A stretch of 64,000 bases of DNA from Lucifuga dentata (Eukaryota > Chordata > Actinopteri > Ophidiiformes > Bythitidae), in assembly GCA_014773175.1 (NCBI GenBank), contig VXCM01000439.1, positions 62,001 to 126,000 of the forward strand. The letters run 5' to 3'. The notes below the pieces were generated by a model. It saw only the letters and a list, made by a program, of their open reading frames with translations, ran no database searches and had not been told where the DNA came from. Position numbers and translations under genes: made by a program. Positions 32,582 through 44,609 of this stretch are shown here, one piece after another (position 1 is the first letter of the stretch; the number at the start of each line of letters is the position of its first letter).

Positions 32582-34120
32582 CATTTTTCACCTCACTACT
32601 CCAGGAGGTAAAGAGAGACATACATTGTTTGGCATATTGCGTTACTCAGAGTATTCGAGTGTCAGGGGTTCTGTTGTTCCACCAAAACCACTCCATTCAT
32701 CAGTGCAGATTAGCTGTTTAGCTAACGCCAGCACATTAACATTGATGTCTTTTTAATGTCAATGATTATTAATGTGCATCATCCCCTATAAATAAACAGT
32801 CTTCAGAGACTCTGTGGAGGCATCCGTGTCCCAATCTGTAATCTAATGACTTACTTCTAAGAAGCAGAACAAGCTTTGTGTATATAACCTGTCTAGGTGG
32901 TTCTACTATGTACGTTAATGGTTTATAATATTGGTCTTTTAGGGTTGTTTTCCTGACTGGAATTGTCTTGAGTTTCCAGCTGCTGTCTGTGCTTCAGAAA
33001 CGTGCTCCTGTTTTGTTCCCTCTGTGTTGTTTGTTCTCTGATGGTCTCTTACCGATGTAAGGTCATAGTATAATTTGTGTATTTTTTTAATCCTGTCTGA
33101 TTTATCTTCAGTTTGGGGAACTTTTTTTTTTTTTTTTTTTTTTAAATCCTTCAATCCAAAACTATTTGGCAAGTTTTTTGATGAATGAGATGCAGCTAAG
33201 TTAGCCACATGGATGGAAATATTTTGTTTTGAATCACATTAAATTCTTGCATGCGGTTAACTATATTCTAAAATAACATGGCATAGAAACATGACAGGTG
33301 CTCTGAATAACCTTTTTACTGGCATCAGCTCTCGTAAACAAACGATAGAATCTTTTGTTATCTTCAGAAATAACTCCTTAAAATAACCAGTCTACCAAAA
33401 AAGAGAACCAGATGTTTATCCAGAGACTTGGAAGATTCCCAAGCTAACAATAAATCCGATACAGATGCTAAAAAATGAACTTAATCCTTGTGATGCTCAT
33501 CCAGATTTAACTTTCCATCCATACACCCAAGCCAGCTTCCACTGCCAGTCCACAGCCACTCATTGGTTATTTTCTTGAGACAAAGTCACCAGTGGAAGTC
33601 AAACAAGTTGTTGCAAAGTCATAATGCACATTATCATTAACAAATATCCATGTAAATACAAGTGTAAAAAAAAAAAAAAATTGGAATTTGCATTGTATTT
33701 AAAAAATACAATCACCCTGTTTTTAAAGCCATTTGACAGTTTAACATTTTATCATTTGGATTGTTGGATTTGATAATGTATTTGATAGTGAATGATATCG
33801 TGAGATTTCAGCCAGTCAGTGATGATGCTGTGTGTTAATGCAGTATGTTGGGCTGTATGCAGTGTGAGCCTTGAGATTGGAGAAAACAGTGTACTGTATA
33901 TCATACTCGGGATTCTGACAGTGTTTCTAGTTTGGTAAAAGGTACGTTGTGTGTAGGCTTTGTGTTGCTATCACTTCCATCAAAGTGTTTGCAGTATATT
34001 AAATGACATCAAGTGTGGTCTTTGCACTATGTAAATACAGTACTGGTAAAGTTCTTGTAACTAATGTGAACAAAAAAAAACAAACAAAAAAAACGGTTCA
34101 ATGAAGTACTTTTTTCAGTG
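31869..34120 (+). other. probable SECISBP2L 3' UTR
   Basis: It begins with a CT microsatellite that ends in a single N (31918), then long AT-rich non-coding sequence. AATAAA occurs at 32791-32796 and an A-rich tract at about 34070-34093. Where the transcript ends cannot be fixed from sequence. GT and CA tracts lie near 32430 and 32550, and a poly-T tract at 33121-33143. Confidence 0.45.
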
Positions 34121-34799
34121 TGTTCTTGTCTTTATATGGAAATTTAAAATTGTCTCCTTCAGACTGTACATCACTAGCAACATTATTAGAGGCTGTTTCT
34201 CATAACCCCATTATACTTAAACTATATGGACTGATGATTAATATCATTAAAATGTTGTTTAAGTAAATCATTTGACTACTGTCTTGTCTTTTATCAAATC
34301 ATTGCTGTTTCACTGCCCACAGACTGCAGTTTTACTACCCAACCACTAGGAAGGGACAAAGCTCTGAATATGTGCTGGATTTGAAATTGACATACATGCA
34401 CTTTTTAAGCGATAACTTCTACTTTTGATTTCTTCCATTTAATTTCAGGCATATGTACGGCAGTATCGCTCATTCTGTTTGCAGCTGTTGTAAGGAATAA
34501 TTGTGTAATGCACTCTACAGCCAGCGCCTGGCATCATATTCTGATTCAAATCAAACGGAAATGCAAATAGTTTTATCTGTATCCTCTTCCTCTTGTGTGT
34601 TCATGCTGGTCATTTGAATATTACATGCCTTAGGGTACTATGGAATGTTTTGTACCTCCGGTTGAGCTTTTACTCATGTAGTTACCAGATGCTAAATCCT
34701 GATTTTCTGAATTTGATTGAGAAGGCCAAGCAAGATAATGCATCAGTAACACTTAAACAGCATCTCTGAGGTGCAACTGATGCTAGAAGAGAGGAATCT

Positions 34800-34840
<41 letters not shown>

Positions 34841-35642
34841 ACAGCATGAGTCACCCTACCGGCCTGTGATTGGTTGGTAGTTTATGGGTGAGGGAGGGGG
34901 AGTTAGCCTCAGAAGCTGTCTGTCAATCTCTCTGCTCCATTCACACATTTATGTGCATGCATAGTCAGAGAGAGAGAGCGAGAGGAAGTATGAGAGAGCT
35001 TCTCATTCATAAAAATAAAAAAAAACAACTAAAGTTCATTCATGAAAGCTGCACAATTCTACTCTGAGTCAAAGAAAGAAAGGAGGAAAGTTAGCCTGAA
35101 ACCTGGCATCTGACAGGTCAGTGCAATGGAACACTTTTCAGCATGACCAGACCAGAGGAGAGTGGGCTTCAGACTACACAGGACATCTCCAGTCCCACAC
35201 AGGTGAGCTGGATCAGAATGTAACGTAGTCAACTGTACAGGAAGCATGAAATGTAAAAGTCTGTTGAGGACTACTGATACTAAAATTTAGATTATTTCCC
35301 AGAGAATTCAGCTGATCAGCATTTGGACCAAGATTATTAACTTTGTGCATTTTGTTTTTTGCATCACTTCTTTCTTCTTCTGTTGTCTCTGCAGTTTAGA
35401 CGCTAAAGTCCTTAGATCACAACATGCAGTTTTTATCAGGGCAAGCCTCCAATGTGATTGATTGTCAACCTGAATTTTTTTTGTCCTTCCAAGTTCTCTC
35501 CTTTCCCAGGTCTCTGATTACAAGAGAGCAGACCTTACCAGGTTCAAAACGCAGACAGGACTCTTCCAGGTGAATCATCAATAATGAAGTAATCACACAC
35601 ATAAAATATTTAATAAAATTCACTGTACGGTATCTGATCAGA
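34121..35642. other. SECISBP2L-SHC4 intergenic region / SHC4 5' region
   Basis: A CT microsatellite lies at 34801-34833. Donor-like sites (CACACAG|GTGAGC near 35202 and CTCTTCCAG|GTGAAT near 35571) suggest possible non-coding SHC4 leader exons, but no coding sequence joins in frame. Confidence 0.4.
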
Positions 35643-36695
35643 ATGCTCTCCTCTTTAACAGGCATGCTGCAGCGCACCAAGTACAGCCGTCTGAGGAACG
35701 ATTCGCTGTCCTCTCTGGAGGATCAGCCCCTTAAGAGTGACCTTTCCTTTGATTCTGACTTCGCCCAGCTGGATCTCCAGTCCCCCACAGATCATGGACC
35801 TACCACCCTGAGGGGCTTCATCCCCCGTATGGCCAACATCCAACTGCACAGTCCGATTTCATTCCTTGGCCTGAGGGGACAGACAAACAGACCTGGGGAC
35901 AAAACCATAGATGGACACGCTGGCAGACCCTTACTGAGAGCAGATTGGGACTTGGGACCTAATCAGAGATTTTGTAGCCAAAGTTCCCTTAATGTGCATC
36001 TAAACACAAATGAAACCCACTCAGCTCTGCGATGCTCAAAGAGACCCCTCACCCTACACCGGATGGCCAGTCTCCCCTGGAGCCCCGGCTGCCCCCCTCA
36101 TTCCCAACACCGAGGTGGTCTGTGCTGTTTGAAGACTTCCTCTGTAGGAGAAGACTGTGCAGTGGTTCATTATCACATCAAGGTACCATCACCACACACG
36201 TCCATCAGTAAAACTACATGACACACTCTGCTGTTCATAAACTAACAGAAATGTGATGGTTGTGTAGCAGGCAGGTGTGTATTTCCTTGCTTGAATAGTT
36301 TGCGTGTTTTCATTTTGATTATTTCTTGGGACAAGCTTTGAAAATTAGCCTTTGCTATACATACTATGTGGCATTAGTTTATTCTGTGAATATGCTCATG
36401 TATCAGTCTCTATTTAAAGAAACATGAATAAGTCAATTATTTGAATACAAATTATTCATACTTCAAGGATTACTAAATTGTTGAGGGTTTTTCAGCACTC
36501 TTTCATTCTGTTATTTTCCTTAAAAGTAAAGCTTTACTGTAATAGTGCACCAAGTACATTAAAACATTATGTATGACAAACATTATGCAAGAAGGTGCAG
36601 ATAACCTCGTATCCAGGATACCAGCTGAGGTACACAGTTAAAATCCAACAAGTGTCAACACATACACCACACATACATCCACACAGAGGAAAGGT

Positions 36696-36737
<42 letters not shown>

Positions 36738-36860
36738 AATCTTCAATCCACACCATCACACTCACTTTCATATATTCACCCCCCCCTCTCCTTAGATGGA
36801 GCTTCCTGTGTAGGCAGCAGTGACTCATCCTGGCTCTCTCTCCTCTCTAGATCTGCTGGT

Positions 36861-36895
<35 letters not shown>

Positions 36896-37419
36896 ATCCG
36901 GTATCAGCAGAGCCCATGCTGTCCTAGAACCGGAGGTGTGTCCGCATGGGTGATTAGGAGCAGGGTCTGGGAGCTGACTGCTGATGGAGATGAGAATGAA
37001 CTGACACACACTTATTAATTTAAGCATGATCTCCATTTGTGGAGCACATAGGCTTTGTTCTGCTGAAGCTCATGGTCAACAGGACTTGTTCTGCAAGACC
37101 AGTACTACAGATTCTGGTCTGGTTATGCAACAGTATTCCCCCCCCCCCCCAAATNCGACCCCCTGATGTTGTTCCATCAATTTATTTGTTTAGCAAATTA
37201 CCTGTTTTTTCTGAGAATTGTGATTTTCTGAAAATAATCCACTACTGGTACCAGTAAACAGCTGATTACTGTAAGTGACATTTGCTAACATCAAGTTTTC
37301 CAGACTCCTCTTCCTTGTATGAATCGCATTGATGAATGTAAGGAAAGCTTTACAAATGAGCTATAATTATCATGGCACTTATTTAGCTTATTTAGGTTAT
37401 TTAGCCGTGTAATTATAGT

Positions 37420-37457
<38 letters not shown>

Positions 37458-38207
37458 ATCTCACCCATTACTCCTCCCTGATGTTCAGGGCCAGATCATG
37501 GTCCCATGAGGCCCCTGGGCACATGTCTTTTGAGTCTTTTGAGTATTTCTACCCCTGGAAATTTCATTCTCTGGGATCCAATTTGAATTACTCGTGTATA
37601 AGCCAACCCCCTGATTTGCATTGTGAAATTTGGTAAAAAAAAAAAACAAAAAAAAACTCGGCTTATACTCGAGTATAAGTGTATATGTGTATTGTTCACA
37701 TATTGTGTTAATTTACGTGTGGATGTTCTGGATGTTCCTATGTTCTGTTGTGTTTTTGTAGTATATGGGTAACGTGGAGGTGACCCAGTCCATGAGAACC
37801 CTGGACTTTGACACGAGAATGCAAGTCACAAGGTAGGAGCTCTACATACACACACACGCATGCATGCACACACGCACACAGGCATGTCTCAGAATATGAA
37901 AAAACTTTCCAAGAAAAAGATTAAAGACGAGAGAAAATCTTTTACCCCGACTGCCAAAATTCACTCTACATGTATTTGCCAACCAAGACATGTGTGGCTT
38001 ATTTAAAAATGTTTCAAAGGAGGAAATGAAATTAATGTATAATGTTTCATAAAACGGGGCTTCCTTCTCATCATTTGATATTGTCATAGAAGCAGGATGC
38101 CAAAACTCCAATATACACAGCGGCCTCTGTTCACAACAACGCTGCTGAACGATGAGACAGAAAATCCAATTAGATGAATTTCCTCCCAATGATCTCTCTT
38201 AGTCTTA

Positions 38208-38249
<42 letters not shown>

Positions 38250-39209
38250 ACAAATTGTTATCAAAGAGGAAAACACAGGAAGTACTTTTAAATATGGACA
38301 CACTGTTATTTTTATGGTCAGCCATAGGTCAGTTGCACTTTTTTGAATAAACTTTATTTTGTAACAGTTATTTTTAAGGCCATGTTCATACTTTTTTGAT
38401 TTATGCTCTCTCTCTTTTGGTTCCATATCTTCCTCTTTTTAATATTTACCTTGTTTACAGAATTTCCATTCCAGCAATATTGTTTTGCGAGCTGCTGCCA
38501 GCAGAAAAGTCTTCAGGATTAACTAATTGGATGCAATTTGATAACCATATGTAATAGTGTCATAATGGTGCAGATGGCAGAATATTGCTTTGAATATTGA
38601 AGTATAGCAGTAAATGCTATCTTAGCATATGCTAATCATGGCACGTTCTGTATTTGATTTTACTTCCTGTATATTTTTGTTGTGGGACTGCAGTACGGCA
38701 TCCAAAACAAATTTCCCTGTGAGGACAAATAACTTTTATCTTGATAACTTGATCTCCATCTTGACTTATAGTGTTATTACTGCTAAATGTACTGTTAAAT
38801 TTCATTTCCTTGATGTACTGTAGATACTGTAATGCAGTTTCCTTCCAATTATATTCTCACATGCCAGTCACATCAGCAGATCACATATCTACAAAGGTAT
38901 CTGTGTGCGTGTGTGTGTGTGTGTGTGTGCGTGTGTGCATATGTAAGTGTGTGCGTACATGTTGGGTGTATGTGTGTGCACTTTTCTGTCTGTATGCATA
39001 CATACGTGCATACGTGTGTGAGAGTTGTGTATGTGTGTGTCCTTTTTCTCTTTTCTGTCTGTGTATGTAATATTTCTGTGTGCGTGTGTGTGTATTCATA
39101 TATTTGTGTGTGTATGTTTGCATGGTATGCAGAGAGGCAATCAGCAGACTGTGTGAGAGGACATCAGCCACGAAAGCAGTGAAAAATAAAAGGGTAACAC
39201 ACACACACN

Positions 39210-39248
<39 letters not shown>

Positions 39249-39343
39249 GAGAGGCCGTTTGAGACATTATCCATTCTTGGTGTTACACAGACCATCATAA
39301 TTTCACACATACAGCACTATACCCTCTCACATACACTATTATA

Positions 39344-39402
<59 letters not shown>

Positions 39403-40119
39403 TAATCAACAGTACTGTAATAAGCTGCCTCTGGCTTGCCGTCAGCCTCTGTTTAAGGCTCTGTCTGCAGTTCTGGGTCAAAACAACCTGCAGTTTTCAG
39501 GCAGCAGGATCGTCCTCGCCGTCTCCACGGACAGCGTGTCTCTGATCGCTGCTTCCTCCTTACAGGTGACACCTTCAACGCTTTTCACCAAACATCAACC
39601 ATTCAGCCGCCACACATCTGAATTACCAGTCGTTCCCTGCTCCTCTTTTTTCTCTCCTTCTCTCCTTCTTGCTCTTCTCGTCTGCAGAAGATCGCCCACC
39701 ACCCGATGCAGTCCATTTCGTTTGTTTCAGGAGGAGACCCAGTATGTTTCACGTGCACAGACATGACACCACACAGACAGACAGGCTGACATGCATGCTG
39801 ACACACAAACACACACACACAAAGTTGATTTAGGTTGATTACTGCTTGGTTGTTCTTGGGGGTTTTGAGGTATTTCTCTTCTCCCACCCAAACCCTTGAT
39901 GCTTCTCTCAGCCAGTCCACCTTAAACACCAGCATGTAGTCTCTAAATACAAATTATAACAAATAATGTCTTACTTTGAGCAGGAAAAATAAAAAGACAG
40001 TATGTGCTTTAATTACCTTTACTTCAGTTAAAAACAAATTAAATATTTTCCTTTTTTCATATTAGATATCATGTTTCCTTCTTTTTTTCATATTAGATTT
40101 TCATATCTAATATGAAAAA

Positions 40120-40185
<66 letters not shown>

Positions 40186-40920
40186 CCCACCCTACCACTA
40201 CTATTACTGCCACTACTACTACCATTATTAATATTACGAACACTTCTATTACTATTGTTACTGCTATTTTTACTACAACAGCAACCATTACTACTACAAC
40301 TACTCTTAGAACTGCTCCAACTACTACTACTGCTACTACTATTACTACCAGTATTGCCTACAAGAAGTGTTAGTCTTTATAAACTGGGAGTCGATGTTTA
40401 ATTTAGATAACATTGTAGTGTGCGTTAAACCTCAATGTGCTCACACACACGGAAGAAGAAGGAAAATTACCATCAATCTGCCACAGAGGCCTAATTAAGA
40501 CATGAACTGAGCTGAGTCAGTTCTTGTCTAATATCAGAGAACTGCTGATGGGGGGNGGGGGTGAATTAATATATTAATATATACAGTAGATCAGAAAAGA
40601 TGGTGAAGACATTTCTGCAGTAATTTCTGATATCCAACTGTCCTAAATCAAAAGGCTGATTATGGATCCGAAAACCCATGACATGATCTGGAATTTTCAG
40701 AAACAAATGAGGACACAGCCATACACAGACGCAAAGAGAAACACATGCTCGTACGTTCATCTAGATAAGTCATGCTCTTTTAATTATTCTTTGTAGGATA
40801 TGGCAGACTACATTGCTTATGTTGCCAAGGATGCTGTTAACCATAGAGGTATGAGACAGTTTTGTTTCTCTCCCAAAATTGTCATTCTGATGAGTAATGC
40901 AGAGAACAGTTTGGCATCCA

Positions 40921-40992
<72 letters not shown>

Positions 40993-43900
40993 NCAGCATT
41001 GGTCAGGCGTTTGAGGCTCGTTTCCGCCAACTTCTGAGTCACACACCATCTCTCCTCCCCGCCATTCCCAGGTCAGCCTTCTTCCTGCTGTCTTAGTTTA
41101 ATAAATTTGGAGGATAGAGCTCTGGCAACATTTTTTACATGTTATGTCACCTTTTGATTTAATTTTCAGTCTTATGATTGTGAGTTGATGAGGCAAAGTG
41201 TCATATTCTTGTGCTACTTAGTGTTTATTTGTGTGTTTGTGTGCGTTCAGATTAAATGTGCTGATACTCAGCAGCATTCAGTTTTATCCTGCATTCAGCA
41301 AAGAAATCGATGCTTGATTCCTATCTGTGTGTGTGTATTTGTGTTTGTGTACTATACTGTGCACATGTGAATTACAGCAGAGAGTAAAGGCAGTCAGGTG
41401 ACATTACGTACTTTATGCAGGTCATCACTGAGAATATGCAGCAACTGGGGGCCTAAAGACTCCATAATGGACCAGAACAACAAGCAGGAAAGTGAAGTCC
41501 ATGAGCACCATGACTACTACAATGTGATCCCAGGAAAGACACCACCACCTGGTGGAATAGAGGACTTGCGGATCACAAGGGGAGAAAATGAACACAATGC
41601 TGGCATGCAAGGGGTATGAGTCAAATAAGAATTCATTGGATGTGGATTGTATAATAGCATACTTAAATGATTATTCATATACTTTAGTGTTGAGAATGTC
41701 TGTTTATATTTTGTATAAGTCATTACACACATTTTGTGTTGAGCCATTACCAATATGACAGAGGATGATGCAAAATTTAAAGAAGAAATTAATAATAATC
41801 ATTTTTGCAATCAATACACGTGAAAGAGTGAAGCACACATATATCGCTCTTTTTGCAACCTTTATTTATCCAGAGTAGATTTGTTGAACACAAATGCTCG
41901 TTTTCACATAATATAATTACACAATCACACAGGGAGCAGTTGGGGTGTTGGTGCCTTGCTCAAGGGCACCTCAGTGGAGTGTAAGAAGAAAAGGGCAGCT
42001 GCTGCTCATTAACTTCCCCAACCAGATTTATCTTTCTGACCCAGGGATCGAGTGTGTGACCTTCCAGACCACACTTCTCTAACCTTTAGGCCACTGTCAT
42101 CTATTAACACACACGTACACACAGACACAGACACAGACACAGACACAGACACAGACACACACACACACACACACACACACGCGCACACACACNCACAGAC
42201 ACAGACACAGACACAGACACACACACACACACACACACACACGCGCACACACACACATTATGTGGTTGATTCATCTGTTGGTGTTGCAGATTTGTTCATC
42301 TCAGCCTGTTTCATTGTATGAGAACTGCTGCATCACAGAAGAGACTCCAGCCCCACCTACAGGTTAATTTCATTACTACACTGTCAGTCCAAGTTGAAAT
42401 GTACACTAAGTTACCACTTTACTGGGTAAATTTGTATCAGCTAAAAGCAATACAATGTAATATAATATAATAACCCTGCAATAAATTCTACATTTGTAAT
42501 TAGTGGTGGTATTGTACTGGATTGTATTATATCTCTATGGCTGTGTGCATGATTTTCTGGTTGTACATTAGTAATAATCTCTCTGTTCTATTTCCATCAG
42601 TGGGATCTGAGGTCAGTACTCAAGAGTGTACTACCCAGACTGAGTGTCAGTCCCTCTCTGAGAGACAGAACCTGGACCAGATCCAAGAGGAGAGCTGGTT
42701 CCATGGCAGGTAGATAGCCATTAGAAACCAACCAGTATGGTGTGTCTGTCAGCTCCATGTATTTCTCCTTTTCTCATTGACTTTTTTTTCCTTCACCTCA
42801 GGTTAGGAAGAGAGCAGGCAGAGTTGCTTCTTACCTGCAGCGGGGACTTCCTGGTCAGAGAGAGCAGCTCTGCCTCAGGTCAGTATGTGCTGAGCGGCAT
42901 GGAGGGAGCCACGGTGCGCCACCTGCTGCTGGTGGATCCACATGGACAGGTAACTAGTGTTTGGAGTAATTAAAGAAATATCCTTATATAAAAACAAGTG
43001 GTACCATAATAAAAGAAATACTGCACCAAGTAAAAGTTCTGCATTCAGTTTTTCACTAAAGTAAAATTAAATAATTCAAGTGGTAAAAGTGAAGAAGTAG
43101 TAAAGAAGAGTACAGTTTACTTTTGCTGTCAGGTGAAAACTTATATCTGCAGTTTTTTGTTTTTTTTTTTTTNTTTTTTTTTTTTTGGTTTTTTTTTAGT
43201 TTTGTTTAGTTTGTGTCATTGTGACATTTTAGAAATATAAGATTTACCTGCCATATTTATCACACATTAACCATGAAGTACAACATCAAAACAGACCTCA
43301 ACTATAACATTTACATAAAGGTTCTTCAGCTGCTTTCTGTGTCAGGGTGCTACTTTTTTTTTTTTTTTTTTTTTTAGAGGGTTGATTGATAAATTCTGAT
43401 CCCAACATAAGGCCATGGACAGTAATATTTTAACACAGTAACACTGTTATGATCTGTTCTTTGGTCACTTCCTGTTTTATTGTGTAGTCTTGGTTTTGTT
43501 GCTGTCTAGTTTGCTTTACTTCCGGTTTTTGTTTAGTTTCCCACCAGTTTTCTACATCACCTGTGTTCTATCAGTTAATCACCTCTTCAGTATTTATACA
43601 ACCCTGGGTTCCTTTGTTTTCTGCCAGATTGTCTTGTTTGCTCGTCTTGTTTGCTTGTTTGCCTGGTTAGCTTGTTTCTTGTCTCCTGTTTTTCCTGCCT
43701 TTATGTTTGATGGTTTGATTCTTCTATTTTGTCACTGCCTGCCTTTTGAATTATCTGCCTGATTCCTGTAAGTTCATTCTGCATCACCATCTGTTGTTAT
43801 TTTGCCTGGACAGAAATTAAAGACTGTTTTTTCACATAATCTGCCTGAGCCTGCATTTGAGTTCTCGCTCCTGAACCCTCCCGTGACAAACACAATTCTA

Positions 43901-44609
43901 GGACAGCATACAGTAGTTATCAGTAGTCAGCACTGTTGTCTCACAGCCAGAAGGTCTTGGGTTCGATTCTGACTGGGGCCTTTCTGTGTGGAGTTTGCAT
44001 GTTCTCCCCATGTCTGTATAGATTTCTTCCAGGTGATCTGGTTTTCCTTCCACCTCCAAAGGCAGGTAAATTGGGTGAATTGGAAACTCTAAATTGTACC
44101 CTGTGCCCTGCCTCTTGCCCAGTGACTGATAGGGATAGGGTTAGGGTTAGGGTTTGTCTGTTAGGTCTGACCCCCTGCAACCCTGCAAAGGATAAGTGGG
44201 TATAGAGAACAGATGGATGGATTGTACCCTGTGCCCTGCCTCTTGCCTAGTGACTGATAGGGTTAGGGTTTGCAGGTCTGACCCCCTGCAACCCTTCAAA
44301 GGATAAGTGGGTATAGAGAATAGATGGATGGACAATACAATTCCTCCTGGTTAGATCTTTCCACGATAGGCTCAAAACTTATCAATCAACCCTTGCGCAC
44401 ACATGCATGAAGACAGGAGAGAGGCAGCTAATCAGACACCTTAATGTTTATAACCTTTGTGTGTATTTTTGTGTGATCAGGTGCGGACTCGTGATCAGGT
44501 CTTCATCAGTGTTGGTCACTTGGTCCGTTTCCACATGGAGAGCCAGACGCCCATTGTTGCTGGAATCAGTGAGCTGTGTCTGAAACAGCCCATCCTACAG
44601 AGACACTGA
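35643..44609 (+). CDS. shc4: SHC-transforming protein 4 (ShcD/RaLP), one exon cut by an assembly break
   Basis: Cytoplasmic adaptor linking receptor tyrosine kinases to Grb2/Ras. Exons: 35643-36182, 37762-37832, 39133-39193, 39446-39565, 39688-39741, 40797-40848, 40994-41071 (5' part lost at the N at 40993), 41421-41613, 42290-42362, 42601-42709, 42802-42949, 44481-44609. The CH2 region starts GMLQRTKYSRLRN and has IPRMANIQL, close to human SHC4. The PTB domain starts at YMGNVEVTQSMRTLDF. CH1 carries the Grb2-binding motifs YYNVIPGK and YENC. The SH2 domain runs from ESWFHGRLGREQAELLL through FLVRESSSASGQYVLSG to HLVRFHMES, before LCLKQPILQRH and a stop. The expected PTB segment between KDAVNHR and SIGQAF is absent. 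The start could be 35643 or 35664, because an acceptor-like sequence (CTCTTTAACAG) lies between them. SHC4 rather than SHC1-3 follows from the N-terminus and synteny. Confidence 0.93.
36183..37761 (+). other. SHC4 intron 1
   Basis: Contains CA (about 36698-36735) and GT (36866-36895) tracts, a poly-C run next to a single N (37155), a poly-T run (37422-37453) and an 18-bp perfect palindrome (37662-37679). No exon seen. Confidence 0.6.
37596..37690. repeat. 'cttatactcgagtataag' repeat with perfect 18-bp palindrome
   Basis: CTCGTGTATAAGCCAACCCC is separated by A-rich sequence from CTCGGCTTATACTCGAGTAT. The core 37662-37679 reads the same on both strands. The TATAAGCC / GGCTTATA pairing suggests a small inverted-repeat transposon remnant. 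Confidence 0.5.
37833..39132 (+). other. SHC4 intron 2
   Basis: Contains a (GA)n tract (38212-38244) and an interrupted GT block (about 38900-39120) that nearly reaches the next acceptor. No exon seen. Confidence 0.6.
39199..39400. repeat. two (CA)n microsatellites in SHC4 intron 3
   Basis: CA runs at 39199-39245 (broken by one N at 39209) and 39349-39399, directly after the exon 3 donor. Confidence 0.9.
40053..40119. repeat. 15-bp perfect hairpin with a third direct copy
   Basis: TTTTTCATATTAGAT (40084-40098), loop TTTCAT, then its exact inverse at 40105-40119. Another direct copy of the arm lies at 40053-40067. The CTA array starts immediately after it. Confidence 0.8.
40121..40355. repeat. 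(CTA)n trinucleotide array, pure then degenerate
   Basis: About 20 perfect CTA units at 40121-40181, then decayed ACT/ATT/CTG-type units to about 40355. In SHC4 intron 5. Confidence 0.9.
40923..40992. repeat. (TC)n microsatellite ending at an assembly break
   Basis: About 70 bp of pure TC, then N at 40993, then the middle of a SHC4 exon. Confidence 0.95.
40993..40993. other. single-N assembly break inside a SHC4 exon
   Basis: Sequence after the N reads (..)C AGC ATT GGT CAG in the SHC4 frame, but the preceding conserved PTB residues are replaced by TC repeat. The upstream exon ends in phase 1, while a CAG acceptor here would need phase 2. Confidence 0.8.
41857..42097. repeat. teleost interspersed repeat ('ccttgctcaagggcacctcag' type)
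   Basis: Contains CTTTATTTATCCAGAGTAGA, GTGCCTTGCTCAAGGGCACC, a GGGATCGAGTGTGTGACCTT segment and TCTAACCTTTAGGCCACTG. This order of words is familiar from a very abundant fish repeat. The exact family is not named here. Confidence 0.6.
42117..42256. repeat. CAGACA/CA microsatellite duplicated around a single N
   Basis: CAGACA units, then CA, then CACGCGCACACAC occur before N (42193) and again after it in the same order. Confidence 0.85.
43445..43888 (+). mobile_element. solo LTR with 5-bp target duplication
   Basis: A 444-bp unit begins TGTTATGATC and ends CCGTGACA (TG...CA), flanked by AACAC at 43440-43444 and 43889-43893. Inside are a TATA-like ATTTATACAA (about 43590) and AATTAAAGA (about 43814), in the places expected for LTR promoter and polyadenylation signals. 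No internal retroviral or Gypsy coding sequence adjoins it. The 5-bp duplication fits a Gypsy-type LTR retrotransposon. Confidence 0.65.
43928..44335 (+). mobile_element. teleost SINE-like repeat with duplicated tail
   Basis: Contains GGTTCGATTCTGAC, a tRNA-like B box, and GTGTGGAGTTTGCATGTTCT followed by CCCCATGTCTG. The tail (TGTACCCTGTGCCCTGCCTC ... AAAGGATAAGTGGGTATAGA) appears twice, at about 44094-44219 and 44223-44335. The first tail carries AGGGTTAGGGTTAGGG. Confidence 0.65.

Larger units (their letters stand above)
42950..44480 (+). other. SHC4 intron 11 with nested retroelements
   Basis: Besides poly-T tracts (one with N at 43173), the intron contains the solo LTR at 43445-43888 and the SINE at 43928-44335. 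It separates two exons of the SH2 domain. Confidence 0.7.

Noticed and set aside
38832..39267. Long frames on both strands across the GT/CA block
   Set aside because: They translate dinucleotide repeats (CVCVCV / HTHTHT) and lie in SHC4 introns 2-3.
42009..42321. Frames through the CAGACA/CA array
   Set aside because: Low-complexity repeat translation interrupted by N.
43955..43975. tRNA-like B box
   Set aside because: It belongs to the SINE-like repeat; no cloverleaf could be traced, so no tRNA gene is called.
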